From contig CALUYH010000001.1 in NCBI GenBank assembly GCA_944324965.1, positions 106,816 to 170,815 on the forward strand: DNA of 64,000 bases. The letters run 5' to 3'. Source of the stretch: Candidatus Avelusimicrobium gallinaceum. Its GTDB lineage: Bacteria > Elusimicrobiota > Elusimicrobia > Elusimicrobiales > Elusimicrobiaceae. Below are positions 25,600 through 35,003 of the stretch, piece after piece. How positions within the stretch are numbered: position 1 is the stretch's first letter; every line of letters starts with the position of its first letter. Below the pieces are notes generated by a model, which did no database searches, was not told the origin of the DNA, and saw nothing but the letters and a program-made list of their open reading frames with translations. Position numbers and translations under genes: made by a program.

Positions 25600-28128
25600 T
25601 TAAATCGTAACGGCGGTTTTGTTTTTGGCCGCCGCACCGGCAAACGTCAGCTTGCCGGCGGTTTTGTCAAAATCTACCACAATTTCGGTATGCGCGGGGT
25701 AGCGGTTAATCAGGATATTTTCCGCCAGCGGGTCTTCCAGCTCGCGCTGCAAGGTGCGCAATAACGGCCGCGCGCCGTATTTTACGTCAAAGCCTTTTTC
25801 CACCAGGAAGTTTTTGGCATTTTTGGTCAGCTTGATGGACAGTTCTTTGTCCTTGAGCTTTTCATCCACATCTTTTAACGCCAAATCCAGGATTTGGCCG
25901 ATGTTTTCCTTCGTCAGCGAATGGAAGACCACAATCTCGTCAATACGGTTGATAAATTCCGGGTTGAACGTTTTTTTCACTTCTTCCATCACGTTCTTGC
26001 GCATATCCTGGTATTCCTGCTCCTCGGTGTGGTGCGCGGCAAAGCCCAGGGTGTTGCCCTTGTTGGTAATTTCGCGCGCGCCGACGTTGGACGTCATAAT
26101 AATTACGCAGTTTTTAAAGCTCACTTTGTGGCCCAAATTGTCCGACAGCGAGCCTTCGTCCAACACCTGGAGCAAAATGTTGTAAATGTCCGGATGGGCT
26201 TTTTCCAGCTCGTCCAACACCACCACGCTGTACGGGCGGCGGCGGACGGCCTCGGTCAGTTGGCCGCCTTCTTCATACCCCACGTAGCCGGGCGGCGCCC
26301 CAATCAGGCGCGAAACGGCGAACTTTTCCATATATTCCGACATATCCAGCCGGATCATCGCGTCTTCATCCCCGAACAGGAATGTAGCCAAACTTTTGGC
26401 CAGCTCCGTTTTGCCCACGCCCGTGGGCCCCAGGAACAAAAACCCGCCAATCGGCCGGTGCGGGTTGCCCAGACCGGTGCGGTTGCGGCGGATAGCCAGC
26501 GAAACGGCTTTCACGGCGTCGTCCTGCCCGATAATGCGTTCGTGCAGGTGCTCTTCCATATGCAAAATCTTATCGGTTTCGCTCTGCGTCAGGCGCGTGA
26601 CGGGGATGCCCGTCCATTTGGACGCCACCAACGCAATGTCTTCCTCGGTCACTTCGGGCACTTGTTTGTCGTGTTTTTCGTGCCATTGTTTCTTTAAATG
26701 TTCCACATAGGCTTTCAAGCGCTCTTCGGTGTCTTTGGCGGCGGCGGCTTTTTCAAATTCTTTGTTGGCCAGGGCTTCGTCTTTTTCCTGCACGGCCTGG
26801 TTGTATTCCATTTGTTTCTGCTTGATTTCGGGCGGCAGAACGGAATCTTTGAGCCGCGCGCGGGCGCCGGCTTCATCAAAGAGGTCAATGGCTTTGTCCG
26901 GCATGGCGCGGTCGGTAATATAGCGGTCCGCAATGGTGGCGGCGGCGCGGATGGCGCCGTCGGTATATTTCACCTTGTGGTGCTGCTCGTATTTGGAGCG
27001 GATGCCTTTTAAAATGGTGATGGTTTCGTCCACGTCCGGCGGGTCGGCCACGACGGGCTGAAAGCGGCGTTCCAGGGCGGTGTCGGCCTCAATGTATTTG
27101 CGGTATTCGTCAAAGGTGGTGGCGCCGATGCACTGCACTTCGCCGCGGGCCAGGGCGGGCTTTAACATATTGGAAGCGTCAATGGACCCTTCCGCCGCGC
27201 CGGCACCGATGATGGTATGCAGTTCGTCAATAAAGATGATGGCGTCCTTGGAGGCGGCCAGCTCGTCAATGATGTTTTTCAAGCGTTGTTCAAATTCGCC
27301 GCGGTACTTGGTGCCCGCAATGACGGAAGCCAAATCCAGCGCCAGCAGGCGTTTGTTGGCCAGCACGTCGGAAATTTCGCCCCGGGCGATTTTTTGCGCC
27401 AGCCCTTCCACAATCGCCGTCTTGCCCACGCCCGGTTCCCCAATGAGGACGGGGTTGTTTTTGGTGCGGCGGGCCAGGATTTGCACCAGGCGTTCAATTT
27501 CTTCGTCGCGCCCGATGACCGGGTCCAGCTGGTTTTTGGCGGCCAGCTTGGTCAAATCGCGGGTGTATTCGTCCAGCGTGGGGGTTTTGGATTTTTTGTT
27601 GTCCATATTGTCCCGTTCGCGCTTGGGGACGGAATTTAAATTGATTTCCTGCGGGAAATCGTTCAAATCTTCGTTTAAATCGTTGGTTTCGGCGTCGCCG
27701 ATAAAGTTGAGCGCGGCGTCGCGCACGGCGTCCAGGTTAAGGCCTAAATTTTTCAAAATGCGGCTGGCCATTCCTTCTTCTTCCCGGATGAGCCCCAGCA
27801 AAATGTGTTCGGTGCCGATGTGGTCCGTGCCCAGCATTTGCGATTCTTCTACGGAAAATTCCAGCACTTTTTTGGCGCGCGGCGTGAACGGAATTTCGCC
27901 CAAGAGCATAATCGTATCGCCAATGCCCACCATTTTTTCAATTTCCAGGCGCACTTTGCGGAACGTCACGCCCAGCCCGGTGAGAATTTTGTTGGATACG
28001 GTGCCTTCCAGCGCACTTAATCCCAGTAAAATGTGTTCGGTACCCACGTAGTCGTGGTTGAGGCGTTTGGCCTCTTCTTGCGCGATGAGAATGACTTTTT
28101 GCGCATTTTCGGTAAATCTTTTTGCCAT
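25600..28128 (-). CDS. clpC: Clp protease ATPase subunit ClpC
   Basis: 842 residues. Two N-terminal Clp_N repeats (YVGTEHILLGLSALEG, HIGTEHILLGLIREEEG), AAA-1 with GEPGVGKTAIVEGLA, a middle helical region with a UVR-like stretch (NKEFEKAAAAKD), AAA-2 with GPTGVGKTELAKSLA, and ClpB-D2-small domain at the end. The UVR-like middle and the N-terminal pair distinguish ClpC from ClpA and ClpB. It unfolds substrates for ClpP. AAAGGGG lies 12 bases before the ATG, and TATAAT is 33 bases upstream. Confidence 0.92.
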   Translation of the reverse strand: MAKRFTENAQKVILIAQEEAKRLNHDYVGTEHILLGLSALEGTVSNKILTGLGVTFRKVRLEIEKMVGIGDTIMLLGEIPFTPRAKKVLEFSVEESQMLGTDHIGTEHILLGLIREEEGMASRILKNLGLNLDAVRDAALNFIGDAETNDLNEDLNDFPQEINLNSVPKRERDNMDNKKSKTPTLDEYTRDLTKLAAKNQLDPVIGRDEEIERLVQILARRTKNNPVLIGEPGVGKTAIVEGLAQKIARGEISDVLANKRLLALDLASVIAGTKYRGEFEQRLKNIIDELAASKDAIIFIDELHTIIGAGAAEGSIDASNMLKPALARGEVQCIGATTFDEYRKYIEADTALERRFQPVVADPPDVDETITILKGIRSKYEQHHKVKYTDGAIRAAATIADRYITDRAMPDKAIDLFDEAGARARLKDSVLPPEIKQKQMEYNQAVQEKDEALANKEFEKAAAAKDTEERLKAYVEHLKKQWHEKHDKQVPEVTEEDIALVASKWTGIPVTRLTQSETDKILHMEEHLHERIIGQDDAVKAVSLAIRRNRTGLGNPHRPIGGFLFLGPTGVGKTELAKSLATFLFGDEDAMIRLDMSEYMEKFAVSRLIGAPPGYVGYEEGGQLTEAVRRRPYSVVVLDELEKAHPDIYNILLQVLDEGSLSDNLGHKVSFKNCVIIMTSNVGAREITNKGNTLGFAAHHTEEQEYQDMRKNVMEEVKKTFNPEFINRIDEIVVFHSLTKENIGQILDLALKDVDEKLKDKELSIKLTKNAKNFLVEKGFDVKYGARPLLRTLQRELEDPLAENILINRYPAHTEIVVDFDKTAGKLTFAGAAAKNKTAVTI

Positions 28129-28248
28129 CTTATTTATAACCCCTTTCAAGCGATTACTACCATTATATAAAAATAAAACGCACCCCTGCGGCCCCCTTTT
28201 GCACCGGCCGGGCCGGCCGGGCGATGGGCCCCAAAAAGGGATATTTTG

Positions 28249-28266
28249 TATAATACCTTATATATG
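28249..28266 (+). promoter_or_regulatory. -10 box nine bases before kdsC start
   Basis: TATAAT, nine bases, ATG. The predicted leader would be only about three bases, with no Shine-Dalgarno. The -35 is not recognisable. Confidence 0.45.
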
Positions 28267-28863
28267 GAAGAAGCAATTAAAAGAGCCAAAAAAATCAAAG
28301 CCGTTTTAACCGACGTGGACGGTATTTTAACGGACGGAAAAGTGAACTTTTTCGTGCGGGACGACGGCAAGATAGACGAATTTAAATCCTTTAACACGCA
28401 GGACGGCATTGCCGTAATGCTTTGCCACAGTGCGCAGATTATCTGCGGCATTATCACGGGCCGCCGCCACCCCACCACGGTGGAACGGGCCAAAAACCTG
28501 GGCTTTAAATATATGTACCAGGGCTTTTTGACCAAAATCGGCCCGCTCAACGATATCTTGGAAAAAGAACACCTGCAAGCGGACGAAGTGGCCTACGTCG
28601 GCGACGATATCACCGATATCCCGCTGCTGAAAGAAGTCGGCCTGGCCGTCACCGTACCCAATGCGCTGGATTGCGTCAAGAAGCACGCTCACTACATTAC
28701 CAAACGCGTAGGGGGGGACGGCGCGTACCGCGAAATGATTGATTTTATCCTGGACGCCCAGGGCAAGCTGCAACCGCTGTTGGAACAGGTGGAAGCCTCG
28801 GCCTGGACGGTGGGCAAAAAGCCCGAAATGCAACTTGTCACCTCGCAGGAAGGAATAAACTAA
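28264..28863 (+). CDS. kdsC: KdsC-type HAD phosphatase (Kdo 8-phosphate phosphatase)
   Basis: 199 residues of the cap-less HAD type C0. Motif I is LTDVDGILTDGKV, motif II region IITGRR, motif III/IV YVGDDITDIPLL, and the KdsC-type tail GGDGAYREMIDFIL. The family removes phosphate from Kdo 8-phosphate in LPS inner-core synthesis, so its presence supports an LPS-bearing outer membrane. The start is taken at 28264 (MEEAIKRAKK); an earlier ATG at 28246 overlaps the -10 box. tmk follows 8 bp later. Confidence 0.88.
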   Translation: MEEAIKRAKKIKAVLTDVDGILTDGKVNFFVRDDGKIDEFKSFNTQDGIAVMLCHSAQIICGIITGRRHPTTVERAKNLGFKYMYQGFLTKIGPLNDILEKEHLQADEVAYVGDDITDIPLLKEVGLAVTVPNALDCVKKHAHYITKRVGGDGAYREMIDFILDAQGKLQPLLEQVEASAWTVGKKPEMQLVTSQEGIN

Positions 28864-28871
28864 CCGGCAGT

Positions 28872-29489
28872 ATGAAAGGAAAATTTATCGTATTGGAAGG
28901 GCCGGACCGCTGCGGCAAATCCACCCAAGCCAAAATGCTCTACAACCAACTGGTCGCCCGCGGAAAGGACGTCATCCTCACGCGCGAACCGGGCGGCACG
29001 CCCACGGCGGAACGGATACGCCAAATCGTGCTGGAGCCGGGGCTGGATGTGCGGCCGCTGGCGGAACTGTTGCTGTACGAAGCCTCCCGCGCCCAACACA
29101 CGCAGGAAAAAATTCTCCCCGCGCTGGAAGAGGGCAAAACCGTTATTTGCGAGCGCTACACCATGTCCACCTGTGCCTACCAGGGCTATGGCCGCGGTAT
29201 CCCGCTGGAAACGATTGATATTTTAAACAAAATCGCCACCCGCGGCACCCAGCCGGATTTGACGCTCGTCTTTTTAATGTCCGACAAGTATTTCACCCAA
29301 CGGGGGGAGTATTTGTTTTCGGACCGGTTGGAACAGGAAGACCTGGCTTTCCGCCAAAAAATGCGCAAGGGGTATTTGGAAATGATTGAACGCACCCCCA
29401 ACGCCTATTTGATAGACGCGGACAAAAACATCAGCGATATCCAAGCCCGCGTGCTGGAATTATTAAAGGAACACCTGATTATAGTCTAA
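28872..29489 (+). CDS. tmk: thymidylate kinase
   Basis: 205 residues. P-loop GPDRCGKSTQAKML, then REPGGTPTAERIR, the DR-Y-type motif CERYTMSTCAYQGYGRG, and a LID region around the FSDRLEQEDLAF segment, which has the LERE-like pattern. It phosphorylates dTMP to dTDP. The gene overlaps holB by one base (TAATG) and follows kdsC closely; tmk-holB pairing is common in bacteria. Confidence 0.95.
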   Translation: MKGKFIVLEGPDRCGKSTQAKMLYNQLVARGKDVILTREPGGTPTAERIRQIVLEPGLDVRPLAELLLYEASRAQHTQEKILPALEEGKTVICERYTMSTCAYQGYGRGIPLETIDILNKIATRGTQPDLTLVFLMSDKYFTQRGEYLFSDRLEQEDLAFRQKMRKGYLEMIERTPNAYLIDADKNISDIQARVLELLKEHLIIV

Positions 29490-30493
29490 TGCCGTTTGCC
29501 GATATCCTGGGGCAGGAAAAAGCCTCCGCGTACTTAAAAAAGCTGGCCGCGAACCAACGCGTTCCGGGCGCGCTTTTATTTTACGGACCGGACGGCGTGG
29601 GCAAGGCAAAAGCCGCGGTGGCGTTTGCCCAGGCCTTAAACTGCCAGGACCCGCAAGCTCGCCAAACCGGCGAAGCGTGCGGGGTGTGCGCTTCGTGCCA
29701 GGCCATTGTAAAAGGCACCCACCCGGACGTGACGTTTGTGGATTTTGCCTACCAGGCGCGGCTGGAAGTAAAAAAAGATTTTTCCAGCAAAGGCTACGAA
29801 GAAGAACTGGAAAAGGAAATTGCCAAACAGCAGCACATCAACGTGGATACTATCCGCGACGTGACGGCCAAATCCCAGCAAAAAGCGGTGGGCGGCGGCT
29901 GGAAAGTGCTGATAATAGACCAGGCGCAAACCATGCAGGCCGCGGCGGCCAATGCGCTGCTTAAATTTATTGAAGAGCCTCCGCACAAAACCGTTTGGAT
30001 TTTGATTACCAACAAGCGCGCCGCGATGCTGCGGACTATTTTGTCGCGCTGCCAGCCGCTTTCGTTTGCGCCGCTGTCGCAGGAAAACGTAAAACAGATT
30101 TTGCTCCAAACGGGGGCCGAAGTGCCGGACGCCGATTTATGCGCGCGGTACAGCGGCGGCTCCGTTTCCGGCGCGCTCCAGGCGGCCGAAGCCTTGGAAC
30201 TATTGCAAAGCGGCGGGTTTAACACGCCGCAGGGGCCGGCCGGTGTGGCGGCGGGGCTTTCCCGCACGCTGGTGAGCGCCCGCCAGGAAGCGCAGGCCGT
30301 GCTGAATGTGCTGATTATGGCCCTGCACCAAGCCTGGACGGCCGAGCAGGACCCGCGCCGACAGCGCGCGCTGCAGGAAGCGCTGAAACGATTTGAAAAT
30401 TACAAACGCAGTATCGGGCGCAACGTGTCGCCCGCGCTCGTGCTGGAAACCGCTCTAATGAGTTTAGACGGCCTAAACGTACGGATTTTTTAA
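29489..30493 (+). CDS. holB: DNA polymerase III delta-prime subunit
   Basis: 334 residues: N-terminal ILGQEKASAYLKKL, P-loop-like YGPDGVGKAKAA, a zinc-binding Cys cluster around CGVCASCQAIVKGTHPD, and a sensor region LITNKRAAMLRTILSRCQP. It is the clamp-loader stator partner of HolA, which is also encoded in this window. Starts on the last base of tmk and is followed 12 bp later by metG. Confidence 0.92.
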   Translation: MPFADILGQEKASAYLKKLAANQRVPGALLFYGPDGVGKAKAAVAFAQALNCQDPQARQTGEACGVCASCQAIVKGTHPDVTFVDFAYQARLEVKKDFSSKGYEEELEKEIAKQQHINVDTIRDVTAKSQQKAVGGGWKVLIIDQAQTMQAAAANALLKFIEEPPHKTVWILITNKRAAMLRTILSRCQPLSFAPLSQENVKQILLQTGAEVPDADLCARYSGGSVSGALQAAEALELLQSGGFNTPQGPAGVAAGLSRTLVSARQEAQAVLNVLIMALHQAWTAEQDPRRQRALQEALKRFENYKRSIGRNVSPALVLETALMSLDGLNVRIF

Positions 30494-30505
30494 TACGGAG
30501 AACTT

Positions 30506-32017
30506 ATGACCAAGAAATTCTATATCACCACCCCTATTTACTACGTGAACTCGGTGCCGCACATCGGCCACGCGTATACGACCATCGCCCAGGACGTGCT
30601 GGCCCGCCACAAACGCCAGAAAGGCTTTGATGTGCGCTTTTTGACCGGGACCGACGAACACGGCGCCAACATTGAAAAATCCGCCGCCGCCGCGGGCGTA
30701 ACCCCCAAAGAATGGGCCGACCAAGTGTCCGCCAAGTACAAAGAATTGTGGAAAACGCTGAACATCTCTTATGACGATTTTATCCGTACTACCGACAAAA
30801 AACACGAACAAGTGGTGCAGGCCATTTTTGAAAAACTCTTAAAAAGCGGCGATATTTACCTAGGTTCCTACTCCGGCAAATACTGCCTGTCCTGCGAACA
30901 GTATTACAGCGACAGCGAAATTTTGGAAGGCAACCTCTGCCCCGTGCACAAACGCCCGCTGACCGAAGTGCACGAAGAAACCTACTTCTTTAAACTTTCC
31001 CGCTACGAAAAACCCCTGCTGAAATACTACGAAGAACACCCGGACTTTTTAAGCCCCAAAACCCGCGCCAACGAAATTATCAATTTCGTCAAAGGTGGCT
31101 TGCAGGATTTGTCCGTCACGCGCACGAAAGTGGCCTGGGGTATCCCGGTGCCCAGCAACCCGCACCACACCATTTATGTATGGTTTGATGCGCTGATTAA
31201 CTATATTTCCGCTGCCGGTTACGGCACGATTTTGTGCGAAGACAAAACCCTGCACGAAGCGCAGCTCAAGCAAATCCGCGCCGATAAGTTTGAAGATTTG
31301 TGGCCGGCCGATTTGCATATGGTGGGCAAGGAAATCTTCCGCTTCCACACCGTTATTTGGCCTGCCGTGCTGATGGCGCTGGGATTACCGCTGCCCAAAA
31401 AAGTGTTTGCCCACGGCTGGTGGACGGTGGAAGGGGAAAAGATGTCCAAATCGTTGGGCAACATCATTGACCCGGCCAAAGTAGCTGCCGAATACGGGGT
31501 GGACCCGCTGCGCGCGTTTTTGTTCCGCGAGGTTCCCTTCGGACAAGACGGCGATTTTTCCATGGAAAGCTTTAGAAACCGCTACAATTCCGACCTGGCC
31601 AACAACATCGGCAACCTGCTTTCCCGCACGCTGAATATGGCGGCCAAGAACATTGGCGACCTGCCCGAAAAAATTGAGGGCGACTATCCGCTGCCTGCCA
31701 AATCGGTACAGGTGGAAGAAGCCATTGATAAAGCCTATGACGAGTTGGCCTTTGATAAAGTGCTGGAAAACATCTACGGTTTCGCCAGCGATTTAAACAA
31801 ATTGGTGGACACCAAAAAACCGTGGGAGCTGGCCAAAACGGACCCCGAAGCCGCCAAAGCCGTACTGCTGGAACTGGTGGCGTGCTTGCGCAAAGTGGCC
31901 GTGTGGCTGGAGCCTTTTATGCCGACGGTGGCCAAAGAAATGCAAAAGCGCCTGCTGCCCGGCAAGATTGAAAAATATCCGCCGCTTTTCCCGCGGTTGG
32001 ACGCCGCCAAAAAATAA
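30506..32017 (+). CDS. metG: methionyl-tRNA synthetase
   Basis: 503 residues. YYVNSVPHIGHAYTTIAQD holds HIGH, FLTGTDEHG follows, a single Cys pair (CLSCEQYY) marks the reduced zinc knuckle form, and GEKMSKSLGN is KMSKS. The C-terminal EMAP/tRNA-binding domain found in some MetRS is absent, so this is the short form. It charges tRNA-Met for initiation and elongation. Last gene of kdsC-tmk-holB-metG; preceded by GGAGAACTT. Confidence 0.95.
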   Translation: MTKKFYITTPIYYVNSVPHIGHAYTTIAQDVLARHKRQKGFDVRFLTGTDEHGANIEKSAAAAGVTPKEWADQVSAKYKELWKTLNISYDDFIRTTDKKHEQVVQAIFEKLLKSGDIYLGSYSGKYCLSCEQYYSDSEILEGNLCPVHKRPLTEVHEETYFFKLSRYEKPLLKYYEEHPDFLSPKTRANEIINFVKGGLQDLSVTRTKVAWGIPVPSNPHHTIYVWFDALINYISAAGYGTILCEDKTLHEAQLKQIRADKFEDLWPADLHMVGKEIFRFHTVIWPAVLMALGLPLPKKVFAHGWWTVEGEKMSKSLGNIIDPAKVAAEYGVDPLRAFLFREVPFGQDGDFSMESFRNRYNSDLANNIGNLLSRTLNMAAKNIGDLPEKIEGDYPLPAKSVQVEEAIDKAYDELAFDKVLENIYGFASDLNKLVDTKKPWELAKTDPEAAKAVLLELVACLRKVAVWLEPFMPTVAKEMQKRLLPGKIEKYPPLFPRLDAAKK

Positions 32018-32035
32018 CAAGCGGTTTTGATATGC

Positions 32036-32067
32036 AAACGGACGGGCGGAAAACCCGTCCGTTTTTT
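32036..32067 (+). terminator. Terminator after metG
   Basis: ACGGACGGG / CCCGTCCGT stem followed by six T. Confidence 0.9.
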
Positions 32068-32090
32068 GTGCATAAAACCGACGGAAAACC

Positions 32091-32128
32091 TTGTAAAAAG
32101 AGCGGAAAAAGATTAAACTAAAAGCATG
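32091..32128 (+). promoter_or_regulatory. Leaderless promoter of the ankyrin gene
   Basis: TTGTAA, 17 bp, TAAACT, six bases (AAAAGC), ATG. No Shine-Dalgarno. Confidence 0.6.
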
Positions 32129-32788
32129 AACCTGCGCAAAGGAATCGTTTTGGCCCTTACGTTACTGGCGCCGGCTGCCTGGGCAGCCCCGGCGCAGGAG
32201 ATGTTTGCTGCCGTGAATAACGGCAACCGCGCCGCCGTCAAGCGGCTGCTGGCGCAGGACAAAACCCTGGTGTATATCCAAGACCGCCAGGGAATGACGC
32301 CCTTTTTAATTGCCGTGCAAAACGGGGATTTGGATATGACGGTGCTGTTGGCGGATGCGTTTTCCCGCCTGGATGTGGACGCGCCCGCCGGCAACGCGAT
32401 GCATTTGGCCGTACTCAACGAGGACGCCGCCATGCTGCGGGTGCTTTTGCAGCTGTGCGACGAAGAAGACCCCGAACTGGCTGTTTTTATGCTGAATATG
32501 CGCCGCCACGGGGGCGGCCCCAAAAGCCCCACGAACGACGGCAACACCCCGCTCCATTTGGCGGCTTTAAAGTGCCACCGGCCGATGTATCAATTTTTGG
32601 TGGCCAACGGCGCCCGGCCGGACGTGCGCAACAACAAGGGCAAAACGCCGGCCCAGCTGTTAAAAGCCTGCCCGCCGGAACCCAAACAATCGGCTCCGGC
32701 TCCTAAAGCCGCGTCGCCCGCTAAAGCGGCTCCCTCACCCCAAAAAACGCCGCCTCCGGCCCAGCCCCTCGTTTTCCCGTTGGAATAA
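32126..32788 (+). CDS. secreted ankyrin-repeat protein
   Basis: 220 residues. Signal peptide LRKGIVLALTLLAPAAWA, then ankyrin repeats such as RQGMTPFLIAVQNGDLDMTV, NAMHLAVLNEDAAMLRVLL and NTPLHLAALKCHRPMYQFLV. A Pro/Ala/Lys-rich tail (residues 185-215) ends in VFPLE. It is likely a periplasmic protein-binding scaffold, but the partner is unknown. It is monocistronic between two terminators. Confidence 0.8.
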   Translation: MNLRKGIVLALTLLAPAAWAAPAQEMFAAVNNGNRAAVKRLLAQDKTLVYIQDRQGMTPFLIAVQNGDLDMTVLLADAFSRLDVDAPAGNAMHLAVLNEDAAMLRVLLQLCDEEDPELAVFMLNMRRHGGGPKSPTNDGNTPLHLAALKCHRPMYQFLVANGARPDVRNNKGKTPAQLLKACPPEPKQSAPAPKAASPAKAAPSPQKTPPPAQPLVFPLE

Positions 32789-32816
32789 AAAAGCCGCTTG
32801 CAAGAGCGGCTTTTTG
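32787..32816. terminator. Bidirectional terminator between ankyrin gene and recG
   Basis: AAAAAGCCGCT / AGCGGCTTTTT with a TGCAAG-type loop, between convergent genes. Confidence 0.9.
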
Positions 32817-32845
32817 GTGGTGGGTTTGGTATTGCAAGGGCAGTA

Positions 32846-34942
32846 TCAGCTTAAATCAATCAGGTGCCAATTTGTTTGATACAGTTCCACCAGTTTTTGG
32901 CGCAATAACGCATGTTCGGGCATGGTGAGGGCCGGATCCTGCGACAAAAGCTCGTCGCGGTCCTCAATGGCCCAATAGAGGATGTCTTTATCTTTAAAAA
33001 TGTCGCCTGCTTTAAATTCCAGTTCTCCGCTTTGGCGCGTGCCCAAAATTTCGCCCGGCCCGCGCAACTGCATATCCCGTTCTCCGATTTTAAACCCGTC
33101 CCGCGTGGCGCAAATGATGTCCACGCGCTCCTTGGCCACACTGCCTGCGTGCTGCGGCACCAAAATACAATAACTTTCGTGCTCGCCGCGGCCCACGCGC
33201 CCGCGCAGCTGGTGCAGGCTGGCCAGCCCAAAGCGCTCGGCATTTTCTATTACCATGACGGTCGCGTTTTTGACGTCTATGCCTACTTCAATCACGGGCG
33301 TGGCCACCAAAATATCGGTTTTGTGGGCGGCAAAATCGGCCATGACGCCTTCCTTTTCGCTTTGGCTCATCTGCCCGTGCAAAATGGCCAGGCGAAATTC
33401 CGGAAACACCTTTTTGAGTTTTTCAAATTCTTCCGTGACGGCCTTGGCGGATATTTTTTCGCTTTCTTCAATCAGCGGGAATACGATATAGGCCTGGCGG
33501 CCTTTTTTCACTTCTTCGCGCACGCGGTCATAGGCCAGCTTGGAAGTGGCGGTTTCGGTCTTAATCGGTTGGCGGCCGGGGGGAAGTTCGCTTAAGGTGG
33601 AGACGTCCAAATCCCCGTAGAACGCCAGCGCCAGCGTGCGCGGGATGGGGGTGGCCGTCATGGTCAGCAAATCCAACTTGGCGGTTTTTTCCTTCAGGCG
33701 GCTTCTTTGTTTGACGCCGAAACGGTGCTGTTCGTCTATCACCGCCAGACGCAGGTTTTTAAATTGCACCCCGTCCTGGATGACGGCGTGCGTGCCCACC
33801 AAAATATCAATTTCCCCTTCGGCCAGTTCTTTTAACAGTTTCTTTTTGGCGGCGGCCTTGGTGCTGGAAGTCAGCACCGCTACCTTGACGGGGAGTCCCT
33901 TTAAAATACGTTTAAACGTCAAAAAGTGCTGTTCGGCCAAAATTTCGGTCGGGGCCATCAGCGCGGCCTGGTAGCCGTTTTCCACGGCCAGCAGCATCGC
34001 GCACAGGGCCACCACGGTTTTGCCGGAGCCGACGTCCCCCTGCAGCAGGCGGTTCATCGGGCGGGGGGAAGTTAAATCTTTAAAAATTTCGTTGATGACT
34101 TTCTTTTGGCTGTTGGTAAAATCAAACCCCAGCTGGCGGCGGAACGGCGTTAGCAGGTTCTTTTTGATTTCGTACGTGTAATCTTTGGCCAAGATTTTGG
34201 TTTGCGTGCGCTTGATGCCCCAGGCGGTAGCCAACAGCAAAAATTCCTCGTATGCCAGGCGCGTGCGGGCGCTTTCCAGCTCGGCAATGGAGTTGGGAAA
34301 ATGCACCGCTTTCAAGGCCTGCGGGGCGCTTAATAATTTGCGCTTTTGCAAAAGCGCCTGCGGCAAAATTTCCGGCTCCCGCTCCAGAGAACCCGTTTGC
34401 AAGGCTTCGTAGACAAATTGCCGGAATTGCTTGTTGGTTAATCCTTCCGTCAGGGCGTAAATGGGGGTCAGGCGGCCGGCGTGCAGTTTGGTCAGCACGT
34501 CGCCAGCCGGGTAGTGTTCGTCCACGGTCACTTTGTGCCCGAAAAAATTGTTTTTGTCGTCCCGCTTGCCGATGACCCACACTTCGTTGTTCATTTTAAA
34601 ATCTTTTTTCAGCGTGCCGAACGGGTCAAAGCGGAAACCGCGGTACATCCGTTTTTTAAACCAGGTGCATTCAATTTGCTGGCCTTTTTCGTCCTCCAGA
34701 AATGCTTTAAAAATCAGCACGCTGCGGGCGGGGATTTCCTGCGTGCGCAGCACGCGCCCTTTGAACACGACCAGCGAATCGGAGTTATATTCGTTGGGCG
34801 GAGCACCCAGGCGGCGGTCCTGGTACGTGCGGGGATAATAGTGCAGCAAATCTTCCACGGTCTGTACGCCCAGGCGTTCAAACAGCTTTGCCTTGGCCGG
34901 GCCGATGCCTTTTAAGTATTGGATTTGGGTAGTGTCCGTCAT
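32846..34942 (-). CDS. recG: ATP-dependent DNA helicase RecG
   Basis: 698 residues. N-terminal wedge domain with YLKGIGPAKAKLFERLG, an OB region (VVFKGRVLRTQEIP), then superfamily 2 motifs: QGDVGSGKTVVAL, VGTHAVIQD, DEQHRFGVKQR, TATPIPRTLALA, ATPVIEVGIDVKNAT and QLRGRVGRGEHESYC. It remodels stalled replication forks and Holliday junctions. It diverges from the MscS-like gene; TAAAAT lies 12 bases upstream of its start. Confidence 0.95.
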   Translation of the reverse strand: MTDTTQIQYLKGIGPAKAKLFERLGVQTVEDLLHYYPRTYQDRRLGAPPNEYNSDSLVVFKGRVLRTQEIPARSVLIFKAFLEDEKGQQIECTWFKKRMYRGFRFDPFGTLKKDFKMNNEVWVIGKRDDKNNFFGHKVTVDEHYPAGDVLTKLHAGRLTPIYALTEGLTNKQFRQFVYEALQTGSLEREPEILPQALLQKRKLLSAPQALKAVHFPNSIAELESARTRLAYEEFLLLATAWGIKRTQTKILAKDYTYEIKKNLLTPFRRQLGFDFTNSQKKVINEIFKDLTSPRPMNRLLQGDVGSGKTVVALCAMLLAVENGYQAALMAPTEILAEQHFLTFKRILKGLPVKVAVLTSSTKAAAKKKLLKELAEGEIDILVGTHAVIQDGVQFKNLRLAVIDEQHRFGVKQRSRLKEKTAKLDLLTMTATPIPRTLALAFYGDLDVSTLSELPPGRQPIKTETATSKLAYDRVREEVKKGRQAYIVFPLIEESEKISAKAVTEEFEKLKKVFPEFRLAILHGQMSQSEKEGVMADFAAHKTDILVATPVIEVGIDVKNATVMVIENAERFGLASLHQLRGRVGRGEHESYCILVPQHAGSVAKERVDIICATRDGFKIGERDMQLRGPGEILGTRQSGELEFKAGDIFKDKDILYWAIEDRDELLSQDPALTMPEHALLRQKLVELYQTNWHLIDLS

Positions 34943-35003
34943 AGCTATATACTTATTTTACAAATAATATATGCTACAATTTAAAAAAAGGAGGAGCCGT
35001 TTT

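Noticed and set aside
27080..28051. 323-residue open frame opposite clpC
   Set aside because: Serine-rich antisense shadow of a clear, conserved gene; no ribosome binding site or domain.
28171..28248. GC-rich GGCC/CCGG stretch between clpC and kdsC, and GGGCCC blocks near 21371, 45870, 48472 and 57175
   Set aside because: Considered as an intergenic repeat family, but the shared core is only about six bases and could arise by chance in GC-rich spacers.
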